This document shows, piece after piece, positions 1 to 7,650 of a DNA stretch of 64,000 nt (its first letter is position 1; every line of letters starts with the position of its first letter). Source of the DNA: an uncultured Collinsella sp. (GTDB taxonomy: Bacteria; Actinomycetota; Coriobacteriia; Coriobacteriales; Coriobacteriaceae); the NCBI GenBank assembly GCA_902475245.1, contig CABRYP010000003.1:65641-129640 (forward strand), read 5' to 3'. Below the pieces are notes generated by a model that saw nothing but the letters and a program-made list of their open reading frames with translations, did no database searches and was not told the DNA's origin. A program made the translations under genes and the position numbers.

Positions 1-160
1 CATTGCGGCGCGTGTCGGCAGCTAAGAGATGCTCGGAGCGGGTGATCTGATGCCTGCCTGCCATGATGACGTCGTTCAGGGAGAAAAAGCCGCCGTCGTC
101 GAGCGGCTGGGAATGATCCTGCGCCTCGTTTGCGCTTTCGGGTTTGTCGGTAAAAGCCAT
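1..160 (-). CDS. Hypothetical protein, N-terminal fragment (runs off window start)
   Basis: Only the first 53 codons are present; the gene reads leftward out of the window. The start is the ATG whose complement lies at 158-160, preceded by a good Shine-Dalgarno (AGAGGA on the minus strand). The visible N-terminus is acidic and polar (begins MAFTDKPESANEAQDHSQ) and then reads FFSLNDVIMAGRH. No signal peptide or known domain is recognisable. It is divergent from moeA, so a molybdenum-related role is possible, but nothing in the sequence shows it. Confidence 0.6.
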   Translation of the reverse strand, partial: MAFTDKPESANEAQDHSQPLDDGGFFSLNDVIMAGRHQITRSEHLLAADTRRN

Positions 161-189
161 ACGTTCCTCTTTTTGGTTGCAACACGAGC

Positions 190-195
190 ATTATA
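190..195 (-). promoter_or_regulatory. Candidate -10 box for the divergent left-hand gene
   Basis: On the minus strand this reads TATAAT, about 30 nt upstream of the start codon at 160. No convincing -35 hexamer is present. The rest of the 208-nt divergent gap up to moeA holds only a weak TATACT (307-312) pointing towards moeA. Confidence 0.35.
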
Positions 196-368
196 AAACG
201 CGGTAAACGCGACGAGCCGGTGGGTTGGTTTCCATTCTGTTTCGCGGCTTGCGGCCGACAGGTGTATTTGCGGGTACAGGCCAAGTCGCGGTCGCGCGTC
301 GGGGATTATACTGAGACAAGCATAAAGAATCGGCGCCCCGTTGTGCGCCGTGGCATTAAGAGGTGCAT

Positions 369-1631
369 ATGGCAGAGAAGCTCATTCCGCTGGAGGACGC
401 GCAGTCGATTGTTCTGTCGCACGTTGCTCCGACCGATCTCGTCGAGATTCCCGTGTGGCAGGCCGCCGGTCTTCCCTTGGCCGAGGACGCGGTGGCCGAT
501 ATCGACATCTCGCCGTTTGCCAACAGCGCTATGGACGGATATGCCGTGCGCTCGGCGGACTTGGCGCAGGCATCTGGCGAGGCGCCGGTGACGCTCGATG
601 TTATCGGACATGAGGCCGCGGGTCATGTGTTTGGGGTCGCAATCGGCGCGTGCGAGACGGTCCGCATCATGACGGGCGCACCGGTGCCCGAGGGTGCCGA
701 TGCCGTGGTGAAGTACGAGATCGTCGATGTGCTCGACGGTGACGGCAACGAGGGCTCGCGTGTGAGGTTCTCGGCGCCGGCGAAGGTGGGGGAGAACGTT
801 CGCTCTGCCGCCGAGGAGGCCCATGCCGGCGATGTTGTGATGCGCGCCGGCGAGGTCGTGGCTCCGGTGGGCGCGGGTCTGCTGGCAAGCGCCGGATACG
901 CGAGCGTGAAGGTGCACGCTGCCCCACGTGTGGGCATCATCTCGCTGGGCACGGAGCTGGTCGCACCGAGCAAGGTACCGGCGCGCGGTCAGATTCGCGA
1001 TTCCAACTCCTCAGCGCTGATGGCCGAGGCGCTCGATGCGGGAGCCGAGCCCGTGTTCTACGGCATTGCGCCCGATGATGAGCGGGCGATTGCCGAGCTG
1101 GTGCATCGTGCCGTGCGGGAGTGCGATTTTGTCATTACGAGCGGTGGCGCCTCGGCGGGTGATTACGATTTCGTGACGGCGCTCGTCCGGCGCGAGGGCG
1201 AGGTGCTGTTTGACCGCATCTCGATGCGTCCGGGCAAGGCCATCACGTTTGGCTTGCTCGGGGGTAAGCCCTACCTGGGACTTTCAGGCAATCCGGCCGC
1301 GGCGTATGTGGGCTTTGAGATGCTCGCCCGCCCGGCGATTCGCAAGATGCGCGGCTTTGCCGAGGGTGCGCGTCCCGTGCAGCAGGCGACGCTCACACAC
1401 GGCGTGAAAAAGCGACAGCATCGCCGCTTCTTCGATCGCGCCACGGTTTTACGCGACCCCGAGACCGGTGAGCTGTTGGTGACCGAGGCCAAGACGCAGA
1501 ATTCGGCGCTGCTTGGAACTATGCAGCGTGCGAACTGCCTGCTGTGTATTGACGAAGGACCGTGCGAGCTCAAGGCGGGAGATGTCGTGGACGTTGTTCG
1601 CGTCGACCTGCCCGAGGGCGCCGTGTTGTAG
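369..1631 (+). CDS. moeA: Molybdopterin molybdenumtransferase MoeA
   Basis: MoeA inserts molybdate into adenylylated molybdopterin to give active molybdenum cofactor. The 420-residue length is normal. Visible in order are the MoeA N-terminal domain with NSAMDGYAVR (about residues 55-65) and MTGAPVPEGADAVVKYE, the MoCF-binding core with SLGTELV, SGGASAGDYD and LGLSGNPAAAYV, and the MoeA C-terminal beta domain. The ATG at 369 is chosen because AAGAGG lies just upstream; a GTG two codons earlier sits too close to it. The stop codon overlaps the ribosome site of the next gene, so the two form an operon. Its likely clients in this window are the formate dehydrogenase, an orphan molybdopterin oxidoreductase and a molybdenum hydroxylase. 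Confidence 0.95.
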   Translation: MAEKLIPLEDAQSIVLSHVAPTDLVEIPVWQAAGLPLAEDAVADIDISPFANSAMDGYAVRSADLAQASGEAPVTLDVIGHEAAGHVFGVAIGACETVRIMTGAPVPEGADAVVKYEIVDVLDGDGNEGSRVRFSAPAKVGENVRSAAEEAHAGDVVMRAGEVVAPVGAGLLASAGYASVKVHAAPRVGIISLGTELVAPSKVPARGQIRDSNSSALMAEALDAGAEPVFYGIAPDDERAIAELVHRAVRECDFVITSGGASAGDYDFVTALVRREGEVLFDRISMRPGKAITFGLLGGKPYLGLSGNPAAAYVGFEMLARPAIRKMRGFAEGARPVQQATLTHGVKKRQHRRFFDRATVLRDPETGELLVTEAKTQNSALLGTMQRANCLLCIDEGPCELKAGDVVDVVRVDLPEGAVL

Positions 1632-1641
1632 GAGGAATGCT

Positions 1642-2121
1642 ATGGAGCTGAAGATATCGATTGTGACGTGCTCGGATACGCGCGATCTTGCCCAGGACGA
1701 GGCCGGAGCTGCACTCGAGGAACTTATCGAGGCGCAGGGCTGGACGGTCGCCTCACACGTGGTCGTGCGCGACGACGCCAGCGAGATCGGTGATGCCATT
1801 GTGGAAGCCGCCGATGAGTGTCACGCCAATGTCGTGCTCACCAGCGGCGGAACTGGGCTTTCGATGCGCGACGTGACACCCGAGGCGACGCGTGCCGTCT
1901 GCGACCGCGATGTGCCGGGTATTGCAGAGGCAATCCGTGCGTACTCCATGACCAAGACGCGCCGCGCCATGCTCTCGCGCGCCGTGTGTATGCAGCGTGG
2001 GCATACGCTTGTCATCAACTTTCCGGGATCTACGAAAGCGGCCCGCGAAAGCTGGGAGGCTGTGAGCGACCAGCTGGAGCATGCGGCCCAAATGACGGCG
2101 GGCGGCGGGCACGCCAAATAA
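1642..2121 (+). CDS. mog: MogA/MoaB family molybdopterin adenylyltransferase
   Basis: This 159-residue MoCF-fold protein would adenylylate molybdopterin before MoeA inserts the metal. The family signature TSGGTGLSMRDVTPEAT (about residues 70-86) is intact, and VINFPGSTKAARES near the C-terminus matches the family. It follows moeA by 10 nt with a strong GGAGG site and is closed by an intrinsic terminator. MogA and MoaB cannot be told apart by eye, but adjacency to MoeA supports the adenylyltransferase role. Confidence 0.9.
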   Translation: MELKISIVTCSDTRDLAQDEAGAALEELIEAQGWTVASHVVVRDDASEIGDAIVEAADECHANVVLTSGGTGLSMRDVTPEATRAVCDRDVPGIAEAIRAYSMTKTRRAMLSRAVCMQRGHTLVINFPGSTKAARESWEAVSDQLEHAAQMTAGGGHAK

Positions 2122-2134
2122 GCGCGCTACCTGC

Positions 2135-2170
2135 GGCGGAGCGATCTTGCGAGTCGCTCCGCCCTTTTTA
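2135..2170 (+). terminator. Intrinsic terminator after moeA-mog
   Basis: A perfect 10-bp stem (GGCGGAGCGA with TCGCTCCGCC), a 9-nt loop and a following CTTTTT run. Confidence 0.9.
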
Positions 2171-2215
2171 TGCAGCGGCAGTGTGGGACGTCTCGTGGTT
2201 GTCGGTAAAAGAAAA

Positions 2216-2266
2216 TTATCAGGCGAGAGATATTTATCATAAACATTATTCGCGCCGAAGTATAAT
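2216..2266 (+). promoter_or_regulatory. modABC promoter region with TATAAT and TTATC/GATA half-sites
   Basis: A consensus -10 (TATAAT, 2261-2266) lies about 60 nt upstream of modA. No good -35 is visible at the expected distance. Just upstream is TTATC (2216-2220) facing GATAT (2229-2233). This resembles the inverted repeat at 5861-5876 and might bind a shared regulator; that is inference only. Confidence 0.45.
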
Positions 2267-2326
2267 CTTATTACAGAATAAAGCCTGCGGTGAGGTGCCC
2301 GGGCATAGCGTTCGAAAGGGTTGAAC

Positions 2327-3199
2327 ATGTTCGATATGGTTTCTCGCCGCGGATTCGTCTCGCTTTCTGCTGTCGCCGCTGCCGGCCTTGGTCTTGCCGG
2401 TTGCTCGGGCAACAAGACGTCCGAGCTGGCCGGATCCGATGCCGGTTCTGCCAAGGCATCTTTCAAGAAAGCTGTCGAGCTGCAAGTCTTTGCCGCCAAC
2501 TCGCTCGAGAAGGCCCTGTCCGAGGTTCAGGAGTTCTACACCGAGCAGACCGGCACCACGTTTGCCGACACGCAGTTTAAGGCCTCCGGCGACCTCGTCG
2601 AGCAGATGCGCGCCGGTGCCACGGTCGACGTGCTCATCACCGCTTCCAAGGGCACCATGGATGACGCTGAGACCGCCGAGCTCGTCGACGCCGGCACCCG
2701 TGAGGACATGTTCGTCAACGACCTCGTGATTATTCGCGCCGAGGGCTCCGACACCAAGGTCGAGGCCATCGCCGACGTCGTGAATCTGGACGGCAAGATT
2801 GCCATCGGCGACGCCAAGACCGTCCCCGCCGGCAAGTACGCCAACCAGGCCCTGGCCTCCGTGGGCCTCTATACCGGCGCCGAGGGCGACGACGGCGAGT
2901 ATGTGCCCGAGATCGCCGACAAGGTGGCCCTGGCCGACAAGGTCGGCACCGCTGCGTCTTACGTCTCTACAGGCGACTGCGTGGCCGGTTTTGTCTACAG
3001 CTCCGATATCTTCCGCTACGACGGCATCGAGGAAGCCTTCGTGTGCCCCGAGGATTCGCACAAACCCATCGTGTACCCGGGTGCCGTTGCCGAGAGCTCC
3101 GAGCACGCCGACGAGGCCAAGGCGTTCATCGACTTCTGTCTGACCAACAAGAAGGCTCAGAAGATTTGGGCTAAGTACGGCTTTGAGCTTTCCGAGTAG
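2327..3199 (+). CDS. modA: Molybdate ABC transporter substrate-binding lipoprotein ModA
   Basis: This 290-residue binding protein captures molybdate outside the membrane for ModBC. The N-terminus has a twin-arginine-like SRRGFV, a hydrophobic stretch and the lipobox LAGC, so it is probably a Tat-exported lipoprotein anchored at the Cys. The mature part shows ModA features: QVFAANSLEKALSEV, GTTFADTQFKASGDLVEQM and the DVLITASKGTMDDA region. The ATG at 2327 follows GAAAGGG with good spacing. It heads modABC downstream of the moeA operon terminator and has its own promoter. Tungstate specificity cannot be excluded. Confidence 0.92.
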   Translation: MFDMVSRRGFVSLSAVAAAGLGLAGCSGNKTSELAGSDAGSAKASFKKAVELQVFAANSLEKALSEVQEFYTEQTGTTFADTQFKASGDLVEQMRAGATVDVLITASKGTMDDAETAELVDAGTREDMFVNDLVIIRAEGSDTKVEAIADVVNLDGKIAIGDAKTVPAGKYANQALASVGLYTGAEGDDGEYVPEIADKVALADKVGTAASYVSTGDCVAGFVYSSDIFRYDGIEEAFVCPEDSHKPIVYPGAVAESSEHADEAKAFIDFCLTNKKAQKIWAKYGFELSE

Positions 3200-3267
3200 T
3201 GCGGCTTGGCGCGATAATTCCATCGTTTTGTGTTTCACTCCGTCCTTGTATTCGCTTGGAGCTTTTC

Positions 3268-4710
3268 GTGCTTAATAGATTCCGCATGCTTGTCGCCTGT
3301 GCTTTGACCTTCGCGCTTTGCTGGGTGCCGGGATTTGCGTTTGCTGGGGACGCCGAGGACGGGGCCCAGGTTGCTGCGACCGCTCATGGGCTTTCCTATG
3401 GAATCGAGCGTTTTGAGCGGTTGGCGAAGGGGACCGCTCGTGCCATGGAGGGCCAGCCTGAGGGCTACCGGTTTCCCGTTGACGAGGATGTGGACCTTGT
3501 AGTGGCGCCTGCTGCCGATCGCGTTGTGGTGTGGATATCGCCCAAGGCGGTCGAGAAGTATGGATTGGATCTGCAGGACAACGAGTGCGTATCGGGTCTC
3601 AAGGCCCTCGTCTGTGACCTCGACAGCGCAAACTGCATGGGAGGTGCGCGGCTGGGGGACGTGGATCTTCCTTGGTATGTCACGGCGGAAACAACGTTTG
3701 ATGCCGGCGGGTATACCTATGGCTTTGATGAGCGCGGTGCGGATGGGGACCGCTATGTGGTGATTTCATCGGCCTCGGGTGATGCCAAGGGCGGAGCGCG
3801 TTGGCTTGATAGCGCTCAAATGGTAGAAGCATCGTCTGCCGTGATGCGGGATGAGCAGGGGCCCTTGACCTCTCTGGTCTCCTTTTTGGGCGACATCGAC
3901 TATCGCCCGTTTTGGGTGTCCATAAAAACGAGCGGCCTTGCCCTGCTGATCTCCGTTGCGCTGGGCTTGTTCGCCGCGTGGAAGACTATGGGTACCTCGA
4001 GTCGTATCAAGGGCCTGCTCGATTCGGTCTTTACGATTCCTATGGTGCTGCCGCCCACGGTCTGCGGCTTTCTGCTCCTCATGCTGTTTGGCCGCTCGAC
4101 CGGGGTCGGTCGGTGGCTTATCGCGCATGGCGTCTCGATCGTCTTTACGTGGCCCGCGGCGGTGATATCTGCCGTGGTGGTGTCGTTTCCCCTGGTCTAC
4201 CGCACGGCGCTCGGTGCCTTTGAGAGCCTCGATACGCAGATGCTCGACGCCGCGCGAACCTTGGGATGGTCCGAACGTCGCATCTTTGCCAAGCTCATGA
4301 TGCCGCTCGGCTGGCCCTCCATCGCCGCCGGCACGGTGCTCGCCTTCGCGCGTGCCATGGGCGAGTTTGGCTGCACCCTGTTCTTTGCGGGCAACTACGC
4401 CGGCATTACCCAGACCATTCCCATCGCCATCTACTTTGAGTGGATGGGGGGCAACACGTCGGTAGCCCTCTTTTGGGTCGTGGTCGTAATTGCGTTCAGC
4501 TTCCTGGTCATTCTGTTCATCAATATGTACACCGCTCATTCGCAAAAGTATCGCGAGCGGGGCCTTTCCCGTGCGGAGCGCAAGCAGGCCAAGCAGCTGG
4601 GTGGCCAGGCCGATTCGCTCGACCCAGTCGGCGGCGATGCGCTGCGTATCGATCGCGAGGCGCTGGCCGAGCTCATGCGCGATGACGCCGTCTCGAAGGG
4701 AGGTCGATAG
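3268..4710 (+). CDS. modB: Molybdate permease ModB with a fused N-terminal extracytoplasmic domain
   Basis: The C-terminal half (from about residue 214) is a ModB-type ABC permease with five or so membrane segments and the coupling loop LDAARTLGWSERRIFAKL followed by AGTVLAFARAMGEFG. ModB is usually 220-280 residues; this protein is 480. The extra N-terminal part has a signal-like segment (FRMLVACALTFALCWVPGF) and about 185 soluble residues predicted to lie outside the membrane, of unrecognised fold. The GTG at 3268 is chosen for its TTGGAG site; an in-frame upstream GTG overlapping the modA stop would give a less plausible start. A basic, polar tail follows the last helix. It lies 4 nt before modC. 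Confidence 0.85.
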   Translation: MLNRFRMLVACALTFALCWVPGFAFAGDAEDGAQVAATAHGLSYGIERFERLAKGTARAMEGQPEGYRFPVDEDVDLVVAPAADRVVVWISPKAVEKYGLDLQDNECVSGLKALVCDLDSANCMGGARLGDVDLPWYVTAETTFDAGGYTYGFDERGADGDRYVVISSASGDAKGGARWLDSAQMVEASSAVMRDEQGPLTSLVSFLGDIDYRPFWVSIKTSGLALLISVALGLFAAWKTMGTSSRIKGLLDSVFTIPMVLPPTVCGFLLLMLFGRSTGVGRWLIAHGVSIVFTWPAAVISAVVVSFPLVYRTALGAFESLDTQMLDAARTLGWSERRIFAKLMMPLGWPSIAAGTVLAFARAMGEFGCTLFFAGNYAGITQTIPIAIYFEWMGGNTSVALFWVVVVIAFSFLVILFINMYTAHSQKYRERGLSRAERKQAKQLGGQADSLDPVGGDALRIDREALAELMRDDAVSKGGR

Positions 4711-4713
4711 GCC

Positions 4714-5784
4714 ATGTCGCTTGTCCTGGATATCAAAAAGCGCTTTCCGGGGTTTATGCTCGACATGCAGCTTGAGGCCGGCGAGGAGCGTGTGGCGCTG
4801 CTGGGCGCCTCGGGTTGTGGCAAGAGCTGTACACTGCGCTGCATTGCCGGTGTGGAGACCCCCGACGAGGGGAAGATCGTCGTCAACGGCGTGACCTTTT
4901 TTGACTCGGCGGCGGGCATCAACCTGTCGCCCCAGGAGCGCAAGTGTGCCCTGCTGTTCCAAAACTATCAGCTGTTTCCCAACATGACGGTGGCCGATAA
5001 CGTGTGCGCTGGCGTTGAGGGTGCAGGCGACGCCGCGGCGCGCAAGCAACTTGCCGAGCGCTACCTGAGTATCTTTGGACTGGCCGACTTTGCCGACCGC
5101 TATCCCGCGCGCCTCTCGGGCGGCCAGCAGCAGCGCGTGGCGCTCGCCCGCATGGTAGCGGCGCACCCGGGCATCTTTATGTTCGACGAGCCCATGAGTG
5201 CGCTCGATGCGTACCTCAAGAGCGCCCTCGAGCAGAACATGCTCGACCTGTTCGATGTATGCAACCGCACCGTGCTCTACGTGAGTCACGATATCGACGA
5301 GGCGTGCCGTCTGTGCGAGCGCATCTGCGTGATGCGCAACGGGCATGTTGAGGAGATCGGCTCCATCGAGGACGTGGTTCGCCGTCCGCAGACGCTGGCG
5401 GCGCTGCGTCTGACGGGGTGCAAGAACACAAGCCGGGCGCGCAAGATTGGCGACGAAGAAGTTGAGGCCCTCGACTGGGGCATGACCTTTAACGTGGGTC
5501 GCGAGGTTCCCGATGACGTGGCATATCTGGGTATTCGTGCGAGCTACTTCCATGTGGACAACCGTGCCGAGCGGGGTCGCAACAGCTACGATTTGCACGT
5601 GGCGCGCGTGAGCGATTCGCGTTTTGAGCGCCTGGTGCTGTTGGATGCGCCGCGGGCCGATGCGCCCACGCGTCTGCAGTGGAAGGTCAACAAAGTGGGC
5701 ATGCCTGTCGACGAACTACCGCAAGCAGGCGAGACGCTGCGCATGCATTTTGATGCCAGCAGGATCCATTTGGTTTGTCGATAG
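4714..5784 (+). CDS. modC: Molybdate ABC transporter ATP-binding protein ModC
   Basis: This 356-residue ATPase powers molybdate import through ModB. All nucleotide-binding motifs are seen: Walker A GASGCGKS (about residues 32-39), Q-loop FQNYQLFPNM, signature RLSGGQQQRVALARM, Walker B IFMFDEP, and the switch histidine in YVSHDIDEA. About 115 further residues after the ATPase core take the place of the MOP/TOBE regulatory region of ModC, although the MOP motif itself is not obvious. It is the last gene of modABC and is followed by a probable terminator. Confidence 0.92.
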   Translation: MSLVLDIKKRFPGFMLDMQLEAGEERVALLGASGCGKSCTLRCIAGVETPDEGKIVVNGVTFFDSAAGINLSPQERKCALLFQNYQLFPNMTVADNVCAGVEGAGDAAARKQLAERYLSIFGLADFADRYPARLSGGQQQRVALARMVAAHPGIFMFDEPMSALDAYLKSALEQNMLDLFDVCNRTVLYVSHDIDEACRLCERICVMRNGHVEEIGSIEDVVRRPQTLAALRLTGCKNTSRARKIGDEEVEALDWGMTFNVGREVPDDVAYLGIRASYFHVDNRAERGRNSYDLHVARVSDSRFERLVLLDAPRADAPTRLQWKVNKVGMPVDELPQAGETLRMHFDASRIHLVCR

Positions 5785-5795
5785 CGCCGGGTAAT

Positions 5796-5830
5796 GCCGT
5801 CGGGGATATAAGCCTCGTCGGCTTTATCTT
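5796..5830 (+). terminator. Probable terminator after modC
   Basis: An imperfect stem (GCCGTCGGGG with CCTCGTCGGC) is followed by TTTATCTT. Stem mismatches lower the confidence. Confidence 0.5.
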
Positions 5831-5860
5831 GTCGCACGACGAATGAGGGATGACAAACTC

Positions 5861-5876
5861 TTATCAATTAAGATAA
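5861..5876. promoter_or_regulatory. Operator-like inverted repeat TTATC-N6-GATAA
   Basis: A perfect 5-bp inverted repeat in an AT-rich patch between modC and the dehydratase-like operon. The half-site recurs upstream of modA at 2216-2233. No regulator is identified. Confidence 0.3.
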
Positions 5877-5985
5877 TTATTTATTAAACGACGGCACACG
5901 ACGCTGTCGTACGCATGTCGGCGGTGTTCGTCTGGACGACAACCGTTGATATAGTTGACCTTAACTTGTAAAGGAGGGTGCGCAC

Positions 5986-6054
5986 ATGCCGCAGACGACA
6001 TATATTCGCCGCGTTGCCGCGCGTGCCCTGTATATGGCTCGGAGCCGCATATGA
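5986..6054 (+). CDS. Candidate 22-residue leader peptide
   Basis: A very strong Shine-Dalgarno (AAAGGAGGG, 5970-5978) precedes an ATG opening a 22-codon frame with peptide start MPQTTYIRRVAARALYMARS. The TGA stop (6052-6054) lies in the loop of a hairpin with an 8-bp stem (6040-6047 pairing with 6068-6075). A well-initiated short frame ending inside a hairpin is the layout expected of a leader peptide controlling the downstream genes. It is too short to test by homology, and reading the TGA as Sec would add only about a dozen codons. Confidence 0.4.
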   Translation: MPQTTYIRRVAARALYMARSRI

Positions 6055-6213
6055 GCAGGTATGTTCACGGCTCCGGGAGAGACGACGCACAACTAAATAA
6101 CCGTCCGCAAGGCAGGTTCCCTAAAATTCCGGGTTTGAGCACGGCCGGGCAATCGCCGTCCGTCGTGCATCGATACCGCTGTTATCCGTTTTTGGTTCGA
6201 GAGGGGAACCGTC
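6055..6213 (+). promoter_or_regulatory. Structured leader before the dehydratase-like operon
   Basis: Together with the preceding leader frame this makes a gene-poor leader of more than 400 nt. It holds the right half of the 6040-6075 hairpin and a second GC-rich foldback around 6139-6170 (GCACG facing CGTGC). No known riboswitch class is recognised. The coding sequence at 6214 has its own GAGAGGGG ribosome site. Confidence 0.35.
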
Positions 6214-7497
6214 ATGGCTGAAGAATTCGATTTCCATCCGATGTGGGAGAGCCTCGGCATGAATCTTGCCGACCACGACATGCTGCTGGGCGCCGTGGGC
6301 CAGATGTACGGCGATATGTTCCTGACGCAGAACAATCGCCCCAAGCCCACGTCCTACCTGGACTTTGTAGCCACCAACATCCACAGCGGCCGTATTAAGG
6401 AGATGCTCGACAAGAAGGAGGCCGGCGAGGCCACCAAGATCGTGGGCTCGTTCTGCGTCTACGTGCCCGAGGAGATTGTGCTCGCCTGCGACGGCATTCC
6501 CGTGGGCCTGTGCTCGGGTGCCGACTGGGCGACCGACAAGGTCGAGGAGCATCTGCCGCGCAACACCTGTCCGCTTATCAAGAGCTTTGCCGGCTTTAAG
6601 CTGGGCGAGGTCTGCCCCTACATCGAGTCGAGCGACTTGGTAGTCGGCGAGAACACCTGCGATGGCAAGAAGAAGGCCTACGAGTTCTTTGCCACGCAAA
6701 AGAACATGTACGTCATGGATATCCCCAACGTACACGACAAGTCGACGCTCGTGACCTGGAAGGCCGAGGTCAAGAAGCTCGCCGCCAAGATCGAGGAAGA
6801 GTGCGGCGTCACGATTACGCCCGAGCGCCTGAAGGCCGCCATCCACGCCGTAAATGAGAAGCGCCGTGCCCTGCAGCGCCTCGCTGCCACGCGCGCTGCC
6901 GACCCGGCGCCCATCAGCGGTCTCGACAGCCTGCTGACCGTTCAGGCCGCCTTTATGGACGACACGCCGCGTCTGACCGGAGCCATTAACGATATGGCGG
7001 CTGAGTGCGAGCAGCGTGTCGAGGCCGGCGAGGGCGTGGCGCCCAAGGGGACCAAGCGCATCCTGTACACCGGCACGCCCATGGCCGTGCCCAACTGGAA
7101 GCTGTTCAACCTCATCGAGAAGGCCGGCGGCGTCGTGGTGGGCGAGGAGTCCTGCACGGGTTCGCGCTACTACAAGGATCTGGTCGACGAGTCCGGTGAG
7201 ACGGTCGACGAGATGCTTGATGCCATCGCCGAGCGCTACTTTAAGATCAACTGCGCCGTCTTTACGCCCAACGACCAGCGTATGAAGGACATTGTCCAGA
7301 TGGCCAAGGACCTGCATGCCGACGGCATCGTCGACGTGGCCCTGCAGTTCTGCACGCTCTACGAGATGGAGTCGTTTGCCGTGGAGAAGGCCGCCGAGGA
7401 GGCCGGCATTCCGTTTATGCACATCACGACCGACTACGCCGGCGAGGATGCAGGCCAGCTACAAACCAGGATTGAGGCCTTCTTGGAAACCATTTAG
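6214..7497 (+). CDS. 2-hydroxyacyl-CoA dehydratase family protein (HgdB/double-cubane type), paralogue 1
   Basis: This 427-residue iron-sulfur protein belongs to the family of the D component of 2-hydroxyacyl-CoA dehydratases. Family Cys motifs include FCVYVPEE, NTCPLIKS, EVCPYIES and GENTCDGKKKAYEFF in the N-terminal half, and SCTGSRYYKD, NCAVFTPN and LQFCTLYEMES later. Such proteins take ATP-driven low-potential electrons from an activase, here encoded at 8970. No CoA-transferase or typical substrate-specific partner is nearby, so it may resemble the double-cubane cluster proteins or E. coli YjiM rather than a classical fermentation enzyme. The substrate is unknown. A second paralogue follows after a foldback repeat. 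Confidence 0.8.
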   Translation: MAEEFDFHPMWESLGMNLADHDMLLGAVGQMYGDMFLTQNNRPKPTSYLDFVATNIHSGRIKEMLDKKEAGEATKIVGSFCVYVPEEIVLACDGIPVGLCSGADWATDKVEEHLPRNTCPLIKSFAGFKLGEVCPYIESSDLVVGENTCDGKKKAYEFFATQKNMYVMDIPNVHDKSTLVTWKAEVKKLAAKIEEECGVTITPERLKAAIHAVNEKRRALQRLAATRAADPAPISGLDSLLTVQAAFMDDTPRLTGAINDMAAECEQRVEAGEGVAPKGTKRILYTGTPMAVPNWKLFNLIEKAGGVVVGEESCTGSRYYKDLVDESGETVDEMLDAIAERYFKINCAVFTPNDQRMKDIVQMAKDLHADGIVDVALQFCTLYEMESFAVEKAAEEAGIPFMHITTDYAGEDAGQLQTRIEAFLETI

Positions 7498-7513
7498 GGC
7501 TATCCGTCCCGGC

Positions 7514-7612
7514 GGCTTTCCCGGACACCCGATCTTGCCGTTCAAACCGTCGCTTGCTACCAAAGTATGCGGCGCTCATCTTTCACGGCAACCTCGGGCA
7601 CCTGGGAAAGCC
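7514..7612. repeat. Foldback intergenic element, family D, copy 1
   Basis: Outer arms GGCTTTCCC (7514-7522) and GGGAAAGCC (7604-7612) enclose a core closely matching that of the copy at 8809-8917. An inner pairing GCCGT/ACGGC here corresponds to GCCCC/GGGGC in the other copy, a compensatory change that argues for selection on the folded form. It lies between the stop of paralogue 1 and the ribosome site of paralogue 2. Confidence 0.8.
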
Positions 7613-7650
7613 GTTTCCTTGGTTGGTTAAAAGGTTCGTTAAGGAGTTAT

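Noticed and set aside
3199..3267. Upstream in-frame GTG as the modB start
   Set aside because: It would overlap the modA stop and add a segment without a ribosome site. The GTG at 3268 has one and leads directly into a signal-like helix.
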